A stretch of DNA of 64,000 nucleotides, taken from contig JACJYQ010000005.1 in the NCBI GenBank assembly GCA_020636025.1, forward strand, positions 186,001 to 250,000, read 5' to 3'. The DNA comes from Lewinellaceae bacterium (lineage in GTDB: Bacteria; Bacteroidota; Bacteroidia; Chitinophagales; Saprospiraceae). Of the stretch, positions 46,239 through 54,227 are shown in pieces. The notes beneath the pieces were generated by a model that was given only the letters and a program-made list of their open reading frames with translations, was not told the DNA's origin and did not search any database. Within the stretch, counting starts at the first letter, position 1; each line of letters starts with the position of its first letter. A program made the translations under genes and the position numbers.

Positions 46239-47060
46239 TTAGTGGCCCTTCGCTGCAAAAGTCTGTGTCAGGCTATAACCGGCTTCATCAATACGGTAGG
46301 TCATGTTATCGATACGGCTGGTGAAGAAGTTATAAAAAATGATGGCCAGTGAGGAAGTACCGATACCCAATGCGGTATTGATAAGTGCCTCAGAGATACC
46401 TGTTGCAAGAGCTGTTGAATCAGGAGCACCTGCAGTTGCCAGAGAGGCGAATGCACGGATCATACCCAATACAGTTCCGAACAGACCAAAAAGAGTTGCG
46501 ATAGAAGCGATGGTAGCCAGAATGTTGAGGTTTTTCTCCAACATTGGAAGCTCCAGGGTAGTTGCCTCTTCAATTTCTTTTTGAATGGCGATCACCTTCT
46601 CATCTTTTTCCATAGCAGTGTCTTTCTGCATTTCTTCAAACTTGCCCAAGCCTGCGCGAACCACGTTGGCAACGGCTCCTTTTTGCTTATCGCAGGAACT
46701 AACAGCTCCACTGATATCTCCACGATCCAGGAAACCTTTGATACCGCGCACGAATGTGTCGATGTTTCCTGTTCCACGAGCCTGGCGCAAAGTGATAAAG
46801 CGCTCAATAACAAAAACCAATACTGTAAAGAACAAAGTCATCAGGATCGGAACAACCCATCCACCTTTGTAGATGGTACCCAGGTAGTTACCGGGCAGTG
46901 GATCTTTTGTATTATCCCCGTCTACGAAATTGTCTGGCGCACCAAATACATAAGAAAAGATCAATCTGGCGACTACATACAATACAGGAATAATGATGTA
47001 AGGGAAAATTGCTCCAAAACTTCCTGTTTGTTTAGCTTGAGTAGGTTTAGCTGCTGTCAT
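46239..47060 (-). CDS. exbB: ExbB/TolQ/MotA family proton channel
   Basis: 273 aa, first gene of the exbB-exbD-exbD-tonB-tonB cluster. Hydrophobic segments lie near residues 17-37, 70-90, 165-190 and 215-240. The C-terminal MotA/TolQ/ExbB domain contains ATIASIATLFGLFGTVLGMIRAF and GISEALINTALGIGTSSLAIIFYN, typical of ExbB proteins. With ExbD it conducts protons to drive TonB. The length and the additional N-terminal helix match Bacteroidota ExbB. The start ATG follows a 470-bp region that may hold its promoter. Confidence 0.94.
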   Translation of the reverse strand: MTAAKPTQAKQTGSFGAIFPYIIIPVLYVVARLIFSYVFGAPDNFVDGDNTKDPLPGNYLGTIYKGGWVVPILMTLFFTVLVFVIERFITLRQARGTGNIDTFVRGIKGFLDRGDISGAVSSCDKQKGAVANVVRAGLGKFEEMQKDTAMEKDEKVIAIQKEIEEATTLELPMLEKNLNILATIASIATLFGLFGTVLGMIRAFASLATAGAPDSTALATGISEALINTALGIGTSSLAIIFYNFFTSRIDNMTYRIDEAGYSLTQTFAAKGH

Positions 47061-47532
47061 GCTGCGTTAAAAATTTAGTTAATGAATGATTTAGTTTGAT
47101 AAACCTCATAAAGAGGACAGCATAGGGCGCCGGAACCCACTTTCCCGACCTGGTTTACATACTTAGATGCCGGGTGATGGATTTTTGGCGTGCGCATTGT
47201 TATTTTTTTTGCGCTGCCTATGCCGCATTTTCTAACAGAGGCGAATTTTCTTCGCGGTAAAAATAGTGTATGGTTTACAATTACCGCAAAAACTAACTGT
47301 AATTTCATTTTAAATTAGCCTTGGAAGGACCAATTAAATTTTCAAAAAGGGTCTGGCAAGATGAAATAAGTGGGAAATGGGCATTTGATATCACAATATA
47401 TCAAGTGCAAAAACACAGTAGTGAGGTATGTAACGGACTGGTATAGGCTTTCGATGCCTGAGAAAAGAAATACAGATCGAATATCGGAAATCGAACAAAT
47501 CGAATATCGCTAATCAATTGTTGATGCTGCTC
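47061..47532. other. Intergenic region upstream of exbB
   Basis: About 470 bp holding the upstream region of exbB and the end of kdsA. A heptamer-like array ATCGNNN is present at 47476-47515. A 77-codon antisense frame at 47075-47308 has no coding character. No clean TAnnTTTG promoter was found for exbB. Confidence 0.5.
47476..47515. repeat. Heptamer array ATCGNNN
   Basis: Units ATCGAAT, ATCGGAA and ATCGAAC, a 2-bp break, then ATCGAAT, ATCGCTA and ATC. The array lies about 20 bp beyond the kdsA stop codon. The period equals that of the AATGNNN arrays but the core differs. Confidence 0.7.
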
Positions 47533-48342
47533 CTATTTCAAGGCAGCCCGTAAATTAGAAAGCCGATCAAGCAAACCTTCAAGCTTATCAAGCGGAAGCA
47601 TATTGGCTCCATCCGATTTGGCTTCTGAAGGTTTGGGGTGCGTTTCAATAAAAAGACCGTCAACACCGGTTGCAATGCCGGCTTTGGCAATGGTTTCTAT
47701 CAGTGCCGGTCTTCCACCGGTAACTCCGGCGCTTTGATTTGGCTGCTGTAAACTGTGGGTGCAATCGAGCACCACCGGCACCTCGAATGACTGCATGGTT
47801 GGAATTCCTCTGAAATCAACCACCAGATCCTGATATCCAAACATGGTTCCTCTTTCTGTAAGAACCACATTTGGGTTCCCGGCATCTTGCACTTTTTTAA
47901 CCGCAAACTGCATCGCTTCCGGACTAACAAACTGCCCTTTTTTGATATTAACTACTTTTCCAGTTTCAGCAGCTGCCTGCAACAAACTTGTCTGACGACA
48001 CAAAAATGCCGGAATTTGCAACACATCAACATATTCAGCTGCCATGGCAGCTTCAACATCACTGTGTATGTCTGTTACTGTCGGAATATCAAAATGGCGA
48101 CCAATTTTCTGCAGTATCTTCAGTGCTTTTTCATCCCCAATACCTGTAAATGAATCTCCCCTGCTTCGATTTGCTTTCCGGTATGACCCTTTAAATATAT
48201 ACGGGATCTTCAGCTTTTGGCAAAGTTCATTGACCTGTCCGGCAATATCAAAAGCCATCTGTTCTCCTTCAATGGCACATGGACCGGCAAGCAGGAAAAA
48301 ATTTTTGGAATCACTGTTTTGTAGGCGCGGGATGTTTAGCAT
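47533..48342 (-). CDS. kdsA: 3-deoxy-8-phosphooctulonate synthase (KdsA)
   Basis: 269 aa from the ATG at 48340-48342; a longer frame to 48375 runs into the heptamer array and is rejected. KdsA condenses phosphoenolpyruvate with arabinose 5-phosphate to Kdo 8-phosphate for lipopolysaccharide core. Family marks are LLAGPCAIEG near the N-terminus, FKGSYRKANRSRGDSF, DVLQIPAFLCRQT, NIKKGQFVSPEAM and LTERGTMFGYQDLVVDFR. Length and motifs indicate a complete enzyme. An ABC permease gene on the same strand lies upstream, separated by about 220 bp of repeats. Confidence 0.96.
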   Translation of the reverse strand: MLNIPRLQNSDSKNFFLLAGPCAIEGEQMAFDIAGQVNELCQKLKIPYIFKGSYRKANRSRGDSFTGIGDEKALKILQKIGRHFDIPTVTDIHSDVEAAMAAEYVDVLQIPAFLCRQTSLLQAAAETGKVVNIKKGQFVSPEAMQFAVKKVQDAGNPNVVLTERGTMFGYQDLVVDFRGIPTMQSFEVPVVLDCTHSLQQPNQSAGVTGGRPALIETIAKAGIATGVDGLFIETHPKPSEAKSDGANMLPLDKLEGLLDRLSNLRAALK

Positions 48343-48345
48343 GGA

Positions 48346-48387
48346 AATGGATAATGAACAATGGATAATGAACAATGAACAATGATA
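48346..48387. repeat. Heptamer tandem array AATGNNN (6 units)
   Basis: Six exact 7-bp steps with variable triplets GAT, AAC, GAT, AAC, AAC, ATA, ending 4 bp from the kdsA start codon. It is inverted relative to the longer array at 48473-48563, so the two could pair. Confidence 0.9.
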
Positions 48388-48472
48388 TATTAATATGATT
48401 GATCAATCATTAGGCAAAGGTCGGCAAGCCAATTTAATTCCAAAGCTAAAAAGCTCTTGATATTAAATATTG

Positions 48473-48563
48473 TTCATTGTTCATTGTTCATTGTTCATTG
48501 TTCATTGTTCATTGTTCATTGTTCATTGTCCATTGTTCATTGTCCATTGTCCATTATCCATTA
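48473..48563. repeat. Heptamer tandem array TTCATTG (13 units)
   Basis: Thirteen 7-bp units: eight TTCATTG, then TCCATTG, TTCATTG, TCCATTG and two TCCATTA. The last unit contains the stop codon of the ABC permease gene (48561-48563). On the minus strand the units read as the AATGNNN pattern. Confidence 0.95.
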
Positions 48564-49799
48564 TTCATACCGCAGCGCTTCAATCGGATCCAGCCTGGCG
48601 GCTTTCATAGCCGGATAGAATCCGGAAACCACGCCTACGATCATACAGAGTGAAAAACCCAGGAACATCCAGGCCCAGGGGATGAGGAAACTTCCACCCA
48701 ATAATGGGGTAACGATATTGCCGATCAGAATACCGAGGAATATGCCAACCAATCCACCGATCTGGCAAATAACAATGGCTTCAGTCAAAAACTGTAACAG
48801 AACACTTTGGCGAGTTGCTCCTAGCGCCTTATATATGCCTACTTCCCGGGTTCTTTCCGTTACGCTGACCAGCATGATATTCATTAAGCCGATGGCAGCG
48901 CCCAAGAGGGTCATCAGGCCTATAGCAACAGCCGCCAGTCTTAAAGTAGCGGTATTTTCTTTTAATATGGCTACGATGCTGTTGCTGGCAAATAGTCTGA
49001 AATCATCGTCTTCGCCAGGCCTAAGCCCACGTACCTGGCGAAAAAGTCCGGTTGCTTCCGATTGAGCAGCTTCCAGACTTGTGGGGTCATTAACGGCTAC
49101 AATCAAAAAAAAGTCTCTGTCGCCACCGCCAAACAGTGATTTTACTTTGACTAGAGGTGCATATATTTTCCTGTCGCTGGACTCATTCATGGTTGAACCC
49201 TTGGATGCCATTATCCCAACGACCCGGTATCTGCCTCCATTTATGGCAATGATCTGGTTTAGGGCTTTTTCATTTTTATTGTCAAACAAAGTTTTGACAA
49301 TGTCTTGTCCGATGACTGCTACCGGAGCCCCACTCTCAACTTCAGTTATGGAAAAGTTGCGACCAAGGGCTATTTCCACCCCCTGAACATCCATAAAGTT
49401 TTCATCCGCACCATTGAACTGAACATTTGGATTGCTTTTTTTGTCTCCAAATTTCACTGTAGCACTCCCGGTTCCATAACAACCAACCGCCACTTTTGCA
49501 GGGAAGTCGAAGCGCTCTTTGAATTCCATCGCCTGCCGATAGTCAATGGCATCAGCCCGTTTACTGGTTCTGCCCCGGTGGTTACTTTTCACCTCTCCCC
49601 ATTTTCGTTCGATGCTGAATGAATTGGCACCAAGCCCCGAAAAGTTATCACTTAGAGAGTAGGCAATGGCATCAATGGCTGTTAAAATCCCTACAAGAGC
49701 CATGATTCCAAAGGCAATAATTAACAAGGTTAATATAGCCCTGAGCATATTTGCCCGGATGTTCTGAAAAGCCATGCTGAGAATTTCTGAAAAAGCCAT
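48561..49799 (-). CDS. MacB-type ABC transporter permease
   Basis: 412 aa from the ATG at 49797-49799 (MAFSEILSMAFQNIRANMLRA). It has the MacB layout: one N-terminal helix (about 20-42), a MacB-like periplasmic core domain (about 45-275), then the three-helix FtsX domain with MLVSVTERTREVGIYKALGATRQSVLLQFLTEA and a C-terminal PIEALRYE. Such permeases form mechanotransmission complexes with a MacB/LolD-type ATPase, and usually with an adaptor. Neither partner gene is adjacent. The substrate is unknown. The stop codon lies inside a heptamer repeat unit. Confidence 0.9.
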   Translation of the reverse strand: MAFSEILSMAFQNIRANMLRAILTLLIIAFGIMALVGILTAIDAIAYSLSDNFSGLGANSFSIERKWGEVKSNHRGRTSKRADAIDYRQAMEFKERFDFPAKVAVGCYGTGSATVKFGDKKSNPNVQFNGADENFMDVQGVEIALGRNFSITEVESGAPVAVIGQDIVKTLFDNKNEKALNQIIAINGGRYRVVGIMASKGSTMNESSDRKIYAPLVKVKSLFGGGDRDFFLIVAVNDPTSLEAAQSEATGLFRQVRGLRPGEDDDFRLFASNSIVAILKENTATLRLAAVAIGLMTLLGAAIGLMNIMLVSVTERTREVGIYKALGATRQSVLLQFLTEAIVICQIGGLVGIFLGILIGNIVTPLLGGSFLIPWAWMFLGFSLCMIVGVVSGFYPAMKAARLDPIEALRYE

Positions 49800-49957
49800 C
49801 CTTAGGAATTTGATATTGTGATAATGGGATAATTTGACAATAGGACTCAAATGTAACCTTTGTTGGAGCGTGAATTTGGTCAATTAGAGACAGGCATTTT
49901 AAAATTCGATGAATAGGTGCGATTACAGGATTGAAAAAAATGTGATATTTTGATTTT

Positions 49958-50704
49958 ATGGAAAATACAGTCGTGAGACCTGACATTTTTAAAGGATTTC
50001 CGGGAGTATCTGCCGGACAAAGCACCCGGCATGGAGGTATAAGTCCCGCCCCCTGGGCTAGTCTCAACCTGGGAAAGAGTACGGATGACAGTTTGGAAAA
50101 TGTTGCTGAAAACCGAAAGCGTTTTGTTCATTCGCTGGGTTTTGAACCAAAGCAGATGGCCTGGTCAAAACAGGTGCATGGGTCGGAAATCTGGCAAGTT
50201 TATCAACCAGGTGCTGCTGAAGGGTATGACGCGTTGATTAGCGATCAAAAAAATATACTGCTTTGTGTTTCCGTGGCCGATTGCACACCTATATTAGTAT
50301 ACGATTCAAAAAACCAGGTCATTGCTGCCATACACGCAGGTTGGAAAGGAACCGCAGCCAAACTAGTGGGGAAAACGCTGCAACTTATGCACCATCAATT
50401 TGGAACAACTGGCAGAGACTGCAGCGTATATATAGGTACCTGTATCGACGAATGTTCCTTTGAAGTAGGTGAAGAGGTTGCCGCTCAATTCGACGATATT
50501 TTTAAACTCTATGATCCTGTCAGAAAGAAATTTTTTGTAGACCTGAAAACGGCAAATGCAACACAATGTTGGAATTTTGGTATCCCGGTGAAACAAACTG
50601 AAATTTCACCCTTCTGCACTTTTCGGCACAATCATAACTTTTTCTCGCATAGAAAAGAAAAAGGCCTGACCGGAAGAATGATGGCTGCCATTGGCATGCA
50701 ATGA
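49958..50704 (+). CDS. pgeF: Peptidoglycan editing factor PgeF (multicopper polyphenol oxidase family)
   Basis: 248 aa, standard for the YfiH/PgeF family. Purine-nucleoside phosphorylase-like and peptidoglycan-editing activities have been described for the family. The metal-site residues are recognisable: HGGIS near the N-terminus, the Cys in VADCTPILVYD, His in IHAGWKGTAAK, and CIDECSFEVGEEV. The C-terminal CTFRHNHNFFSHRKEKGLTGRM is highly characteristic. It lies divergent from the ABC permease gene. An IMPACT-family gene follows on the same strand about 200 bp later. Confidence 0.92.
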   Translation: MENTVVRPDIFKGFPGVSAGQSTRHGGISPAPWASLNLGKSTDDSLENVAENRKRFVHSLGFEPKQMAWSKQVHGSEIWQVYQPGAAEGYDALISDQKNILLCVSVADCTPILVYDSKNQVIAAIHAGWKGTAAKLVGKTLQLMHHQFGTTGRDCSVYIGTCIDECSFEVGEEVAAQFDDIFKLYDPVRKKFFVDLKTANATQCWNFGIPVKQTEISPFCTFRHNHNFFSHRKEKGLTGRMMAAIGMQ

Positions 50705-50902
50705 TGCACTGTAAATTACCTGAAAATCAATTTGATAGTCAAAAACCAAGTAACCAGACTAATTTCGCGCAAATTAGTTTGTACAGATTACTTACGGAAT
50801 AACAAGGTGGCACTGGTGGAAATTATAATGCCGTGCTCCTTAAAAAGAGAGTCTTGGCATTCAAAAACTTATGGATTAACCAAGCTTCGGAAATTTCTTA
50901 CC

Positions 50903-51547
50903 ATGGAGGACTCTTACCTCACCATAAAACAGCCTGCGAGTGGCGAATTCAAGGACAGGGGCAGCCGTTTCATAGGCTATGCATTTCCGGTAAAATCTGA
51001 AGAAGACATCAGTGCAAATATCGAAGCTCTGAAAAAGGAGCATTTCAAAGCGCGGCATCACTGTTTTGCCTGGAGGCTGGGTACAGATGGTCAGCGATTC
51101 AGAGCAAATGATGATGGAGAACCCAGTGGTACGGCAGGAAGGCCAATTTTGGGGCAGATTGACTCTTTGGAGCTCACGGATGTGCTGGTGGTGGTGGTCA
51201 GGTACTTTGGAGGAACACTTTTGGGAACATCCGGACTGATTCAAGCCTACCGGGAAGCTGCAGCGACCTCACTTAGTCATGCAGAGATTAAAGAGGTTGT
51301 CGTTCAAAAGGAATTTCTGATTGATTGCGACTATGCATTAATGCCGGAAGTCATTCATGCTTTAAAGACCAGGGATATTGAGATATATAACCAGGATTTT
51401 GGAGAAAAAGCCCTGATACGAATAGGCATTAGGCTCAGTCAAATAGAAGAAAAACTACTTTCGCTGAGGGCAGCCATTTGGAAAGTTAGTGAAGAGGAAG
51501 CCAAAACATTGGACTGGCCACCTGGCATTGACCTGCTCGACGAGTAA
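50903..51547 (+). CDS. YigZ/IMPACT family protein
   Basis: 214 aa from the ATG at 50903 (MEDSYLTIKQPASGEF); an upstream frame to 50732 adds a poor N-terminus. The N-terminal IMPACT domain contains the signature ARHHCFAWRLG ... NDDGEPSGTAGRPIL and VVVRYFGGTLLGTSGLIQAYREAA. The C-terminal half fits the DUF1949 domain that accompanies it in YigZ. E. coli YigZ binds nucleic acid and the family is related to translation regulators; its exact role is unclear. No signal peptide. Confidence 0.92.
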   Translation: MEDSYLTIKQPASGEFKDRGSRFIGYAFPVKSEEDISANIEALKKEHFKARHHCFAWRLGTDGQRFRANDDGEPSGTAGRPILGQIDSLELTDVLVVVVRYFGGTLLGTSGLIQAYREAAATSLSHAEIKEVVVQKEFLIDCDYALMPEVIHALKTRDIEIYNQDFGEKALIRIGIRLSQIEEKLLSLRAAIWKVSEEEAKTLDWPPGIDLLDE

Positions 51548-51659
51548 TTTGACAGTTGGAGACATTCAAGTGGTAAATCCTAAAATGTAAAACGACAGAT
51601 TCAACCTTTTGCGTTCAGCTTAGTCAAAGCTTTAATCTCATCTGCAAAAATCGGTTTTC

Positions 51660-52526
51660 ATGAATGCTCGCCTGTTTTTCACATATCTTGTCATTGCATC
51701 CGTATCCCTGCTTTCACTCGGAAACAAAAACGGTCGTGCCTCCTCTGCAAACAAAGGCAATACGGGCGCACCGGGAGATGAAACCTCTCTGGGTTTGCCC
51801 AAAACCTGTATGAATTGTCACAATCAGGGCCCTATTGTTGCCGATGTGGAGATTACCGTACTGGATGCCGACAGTGTTGCCATAACTGCTTACAAACCCG
51901 GCGAAACCTATACTGCACAGGTAAAAATCATGGCTTCCGGTCCAGATCTGCAAGGATATGGATTTCAAATGATCGCCCTGCGAAACAACGGAAATACAGA
52001 TTTAGACGGTTTTAAGGATATGAATCCCAATAATTATAAAATCGCCAGCATATCCAACGGACGCACCTATGCGGAACACGACAACATTTCCAGTAGTAAC
52101 CTTTTCAAGGTAACATGGGTTGCCCCGCCTGGAGGTACCGGGGGAGTCACGTTTTACGCGGCAGGAAATGGCGTAAATAAAAACGGCATGACAAGCGGAG
52201 ACGGAGCAGGCGTTGATTCTCTTCAGCTCAATGAGTTTGGCACTTCACCCAGCTCAGAACCAAACATAAATGAAACGGTACTGATGGTTTCTCCCAACCC
52301 AATTGCCGACTTGGCAAAAGTCACCATAGCCGGGTCATCAACAAGCGATTTCAGTCTCTCAGCCTATGATAATAGAGGTGTGCTTTTTTTGCAAAAAACT
52401 GTTGAACTAGTCAATTCTGATGCTCAAATTGTAGAAGTATCTACCGCAGGTTGGCCCCCCGGCATATATTATTTTACATACGAGACAGAAAAAAGCCGCA
52501 AAATAGTTAAAACCATAAAACTTTAA
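51660..52526 (+). CDS. T9SS cargo with CxxCH motif and choice-of-anchor/Reeler-like domain
   Basis: 288 aa. A signal peptide (about 20 residues) leads to a Gly/Thr-rich spacer containing CMNCH, a CxxCH c-type heme attachment motif (about residues 52-56). A beta-sandwich domain follows (about 60-190) with GETYTAQVKI, GYGFQMIAL and GTGGVTFYAAGNGVN, resembling Reeler/choice-of-anchor V proteins. A type A T9SS sorting domain closes the chain (VSPNPIADLAKV ... GIYYFTYETEKSRK). Heme binding is inferred from the motif alone; a second axial ligand is not evident. It appears to have its own unit. Confidence 0.8.
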   Translation: MNARLFFTYLVIASVSLLSLGNKNGRASSANKGNTGAPGDETSLGLPKTCMNCHNQGPIVADVEITVLDADSVAITAYKPGETYTAQVKIMASGPDLQGYGFQMIALRNNGNTDLDGFKDMNPNNYKIASISNGRTYAEHDNISSSNLFKVTWVAPPGGTGGVTFYAAGNGVNKNGMTSGDGAGVDSLQLNEFGTSPSSEPNINETVLMVSPNPIADLAKVTIAGSSTSDFSLSAYDNRGVLFLQKTVELVNSDAQIVEVSTAGWPPGIYYFTYETEKSRKIVKTIKL

Positions 52527-52537
52527 CTATCAGGCAC

Positions 52538-52568
52538 TTGCATCGACAGCAAAGGTTTTTTAACTTTG
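52538..52568 (+). promoter_or_regulatory. Promoter of the DUF4783 gene
   Basis: TTG at 52538-52540 and TAACTTTG at 52561-52568, with a 20-bp spacer, are a clear Bacteroidota promoter match. Start near 52575, leader about 95 nt. Confidence 0.7.
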
Positions 52569-52671
52569 TATTTACACTAAGGCACACCTTTTGAGAGTTA
52601 CCTAGTTGGTTGAATACCGTATTAAATGTATACACCTCGATATTTCGGGGTAGAAACAAAACCTGCTACTG

Positions 52672-53061
52672 ATGAAAAATCTGATTTTAGTTCTCCTGTT
52701 CGCACCTGCTTTTGCATTTGCCACTCAAGGGAACCCTGGTCTCGAAATTATTTCAACGGCATTAAATACCGGAGATATTGAAACTTTATCCAAGTATTTT
52801 GCCGACAATGTTGAAATTTCCATTCAGGATAGAGAACAAATTTATCCCAAGGCAAAAGCAACGGAAGTGCTGCGTGCATTCTTTGACAGCAACAAGCCAA
52901 AGGCTTTTAACCAGGTGCACAAAGGCACCAGCCGCGAAAGCAGCGACCAATATTGTATTGGTAACCTTTCTGCGAGTACCGGTACTTACCGCGTGTATCT
53001 TTACCTGAAAGTAAGTGGCGACAGCGCTACAATTCAGGAGATACGCCTCGACAAGCAATAA
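52672..53061 (+). CDS. Secreted DUF4783-like protein (NTF2 fold)
   Basis: 129 aa with a signal peptide (LILVLLFAPAFAFAT). The mature part (about 20-129) begins NPGLEIISTALNTGDIETLSKYFADNVEISI, the pattern of DUF4783 proteins, which are predicted to fold like NTF2. Function is unknown. The gene has a good promoter upstream and an intrinsic terminator 23 bp after the stop, so it is monocistronic. Confidence 0.85.
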   Translation: MKNLILVLLFAPAFAFATQGNPGLEIISTALNTGDIETLSKYFADNVEISIQDREQIYPKAKATEVLRAFFDSNKPKAFNQVHKGTSRESSDQYCIGNLSASTGTYRVYLYLKVSGDSATIQEIRLDKQ

Positions 53062-53083
53062 TTATTTCCCCCTCAGACTCCTC

Positions 53084-53118
53084 AACGGCTTCGGGATGAT
53101 TCCCGGAGCCGTTTTTTT
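53084..53118 (+). terminator. Intrinsic terminator after DUF4783 gene
   Basis: A 13-bp stem AACGGCTTCGGGA / TCCCGGAGCCGTT (one T-G pair) is followed by eight T. The T-run partly overlaps the -33 element of the THX promoter. Confidence 0.9.
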
Positions 53119-53148
53119 TGCTTGTACTGTTGAGAGTTTGTACTTTTG
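53118..53148 (+). promoter_or_regulatory. Promoter of the THX gene
   Basis: TTG at 53118-53120 and TACTTTTG at 53141-53148 with a 20-bp spacer. The expected start is near 53155, about 68 nt before the ATG at 53223. Confidence 0.7.
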
Positions 53149-53222
53149 CATCCCTTTCGGAAGAGGTTCTAGTGGAATAGATTCTTTCGGTCAACAATAA
53201 TTTTAAATTTAGATACATTTAC

Positions 53223-53339
53223 ATGGGTAAAGGAGATCCAAGATCAAAAAGAGGCAAGATCGTTCGTGGCTCACACGGAAAAAGCAGACCAAAACTCAAA
53301 AAAGTGAAAACTGTTTTGAAAAACCAGGCAAAAGCCTGA
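53223..53339 (+). CDS. 30S ribosomal protein THX
   Basis: 38 aa, very basic: MGKGDPRSKRGKIVRGSHGK at the start, then Lys-rich RPKLKKVKTVLKNQ. The KGDxRTxRGKixrGsxGkxRP pattern is that of the small THX protein of the 30S subunit, which in Thermus sits in a cavity of the 16S head and stabilises it. The gene is bracketed by its own promoter (53118-53148) and a strong terminator (53354-53394), as expected for a short, highly expressed ribosomal gene. Confidence 0.92.
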   Translation: MGKGDPRSKRGKIVRGSHGKSRPKLKKVKTVLKNQAKA

Positions 53340-53353
53340 TCCTGCCGTCTCAT

Positions 53354-53394
53354 AAAAAGCCTTTCCTCGTACCAGTTTCAGGAAAGGCTTTTTT
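53354..53394 (+). terminator. Intrinsic terminator after THX
   Basis: AAAAAGCCTTTCCT pairs with AGGAAAGGCTTTTT around a short loop and continues into a T-run, 15 bp after the stop. Confidence 0.9.
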
Positions 53395-53435
53395 ATATCC
53401 CTTTTTTACTGTTAAAACCTAAATGACATCCAGAT

Positions 53436-53861
53436 ATGCAGAAATTCATTGTTTTGCTTGTTGCCCTCTATATGAGTTCTTTTGCCGTGAATGGTCAAAC
53501 CGTAGCCGGCGTTTGGAAAACCATTGATGACGAGACAGGAGAGCCTAAAAGTCACCTGGAGCTATTTGAAGCAGATGGTAAGCTTTACGGGAAAGTGGTA
53601 AAACTGTTGAAATCAGCACCAGATAAAACCTGCGAAAAATGTCCTGGAGAACGAAAGGACAAACCCATTCTCGGCATGATCGTATTGGTGAACATGATCC
53701 TGAAAGATGGCTACTATCAATCCGGAGATATTCTGGATCCGGAAAAAGGAAAATGGTATCGTTGTAAACTATGGTTAAAATCCGGTGACCCTAATACGCT
53801 AATGGTAAGGGGGTATATCGGTCCATTTTACCGTACTCAGACCTGGCACAGGCAAATATGA
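53436..53861 (+). CDS. Secreted DUF2147 protein
   Basis: 141 aa with a signal peptide (FIVLLVALYMSSFAVNGQ). The mature sequence begins VAGVWKTIDDETGEPKSHLELFEADGKLYGKVVKLL and continues with a Cys pair, CEKCPGERKDKPILGM, then ends with MVRGYIGPFYRTQTWHR. This is the complete DUF2147 pattern. Members are periplasmic and of unknown function. The Cys pair (CxxC) may bind metal or form a disulfide. It stands alone between THX and the tRNA gene. Confidence 0.9.
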   Translation: MQKFIVLLVALYMSSFAVNGQTVAGVWKTIDDETGEPKSHLELFEADGKLYGKVVKLLKSAPDKTCEKCPGERKDKPILGMIVLVNMILKDGYYQSGDILDPEKGKWYRCKLWLKSGDPNTLMVRGYIGPFYRTQTWHRQI

Positions 53862-53945
53862 GCCACTAATCTGGCCATTCAACTGCTTTTCTCAGGTGAA
53901 TCCTGCAGCAGCCACAATAACTTTCAATATTTTTTTTGAAGAGCT

Positions 53946-53975
53946 TTGCCAGAATAAAAAATCAACCTAATTTTG
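53946..53975 (+). promoter_or_regulatory. Promoter of tRNA-Gln
   Basis: TTG at 53946-53948 and TAATTTTG at 53968-53975 are 19 bp apart. Transcription would begin near 53982, about 15 nt before the tRNA. Confidence 0.7.
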
Positions 53976-53996
53976 CATCCGCTTTTTAAGAGCGAT

Positions 53997-54068
53997 TGGG
54001 TCATGGTGTAATCGGTAACACAGCAGATTTTGGTTCTGTTATTCAGGGTTCGAGTCCTTGTGACCCAA
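53997..54068 (+). tRNA. tRNA-Gln (anticodon TTG)
   Basis: A complete cloverleaf: acceptor TGGGTCA/TGACCCA, D-arm around GGTGTAATCGGTAACAC, anticodon loop TTTTGGT with TTG as anticodon, T-arm GGTTCGAGTCC. The CCA end is not encoded. The acceptor stem, loop sizes and T-arm are all standard, and a promoter precedes it. Confidence 0.96.
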
Positions 54069-54227
54069 CAAAAAAGTGCAATTATCTGGATGTCAGGTAG
54101 TTGCACTTTTGTTTTATGCCCTATTATATCCACTCCCTTACCATATTCTCTGGCCATCACCCTGAATTAGCTTAGTTTTGTAACATTCAACAGACAATCT
54201 GTGTGATTGTCAGAAACCAAACTGCTC

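Noticed and set aside
47075..47308. 77-codon minus-strand frame upstream of exbB
   Set aside because: No signal, motif or plausible composition; it covers the likely exbB promoter region.
48473..48563. CRISPR array
   Set aside because: Units are contiguous 7-mers without spacers, and no cas genes are present in the window.
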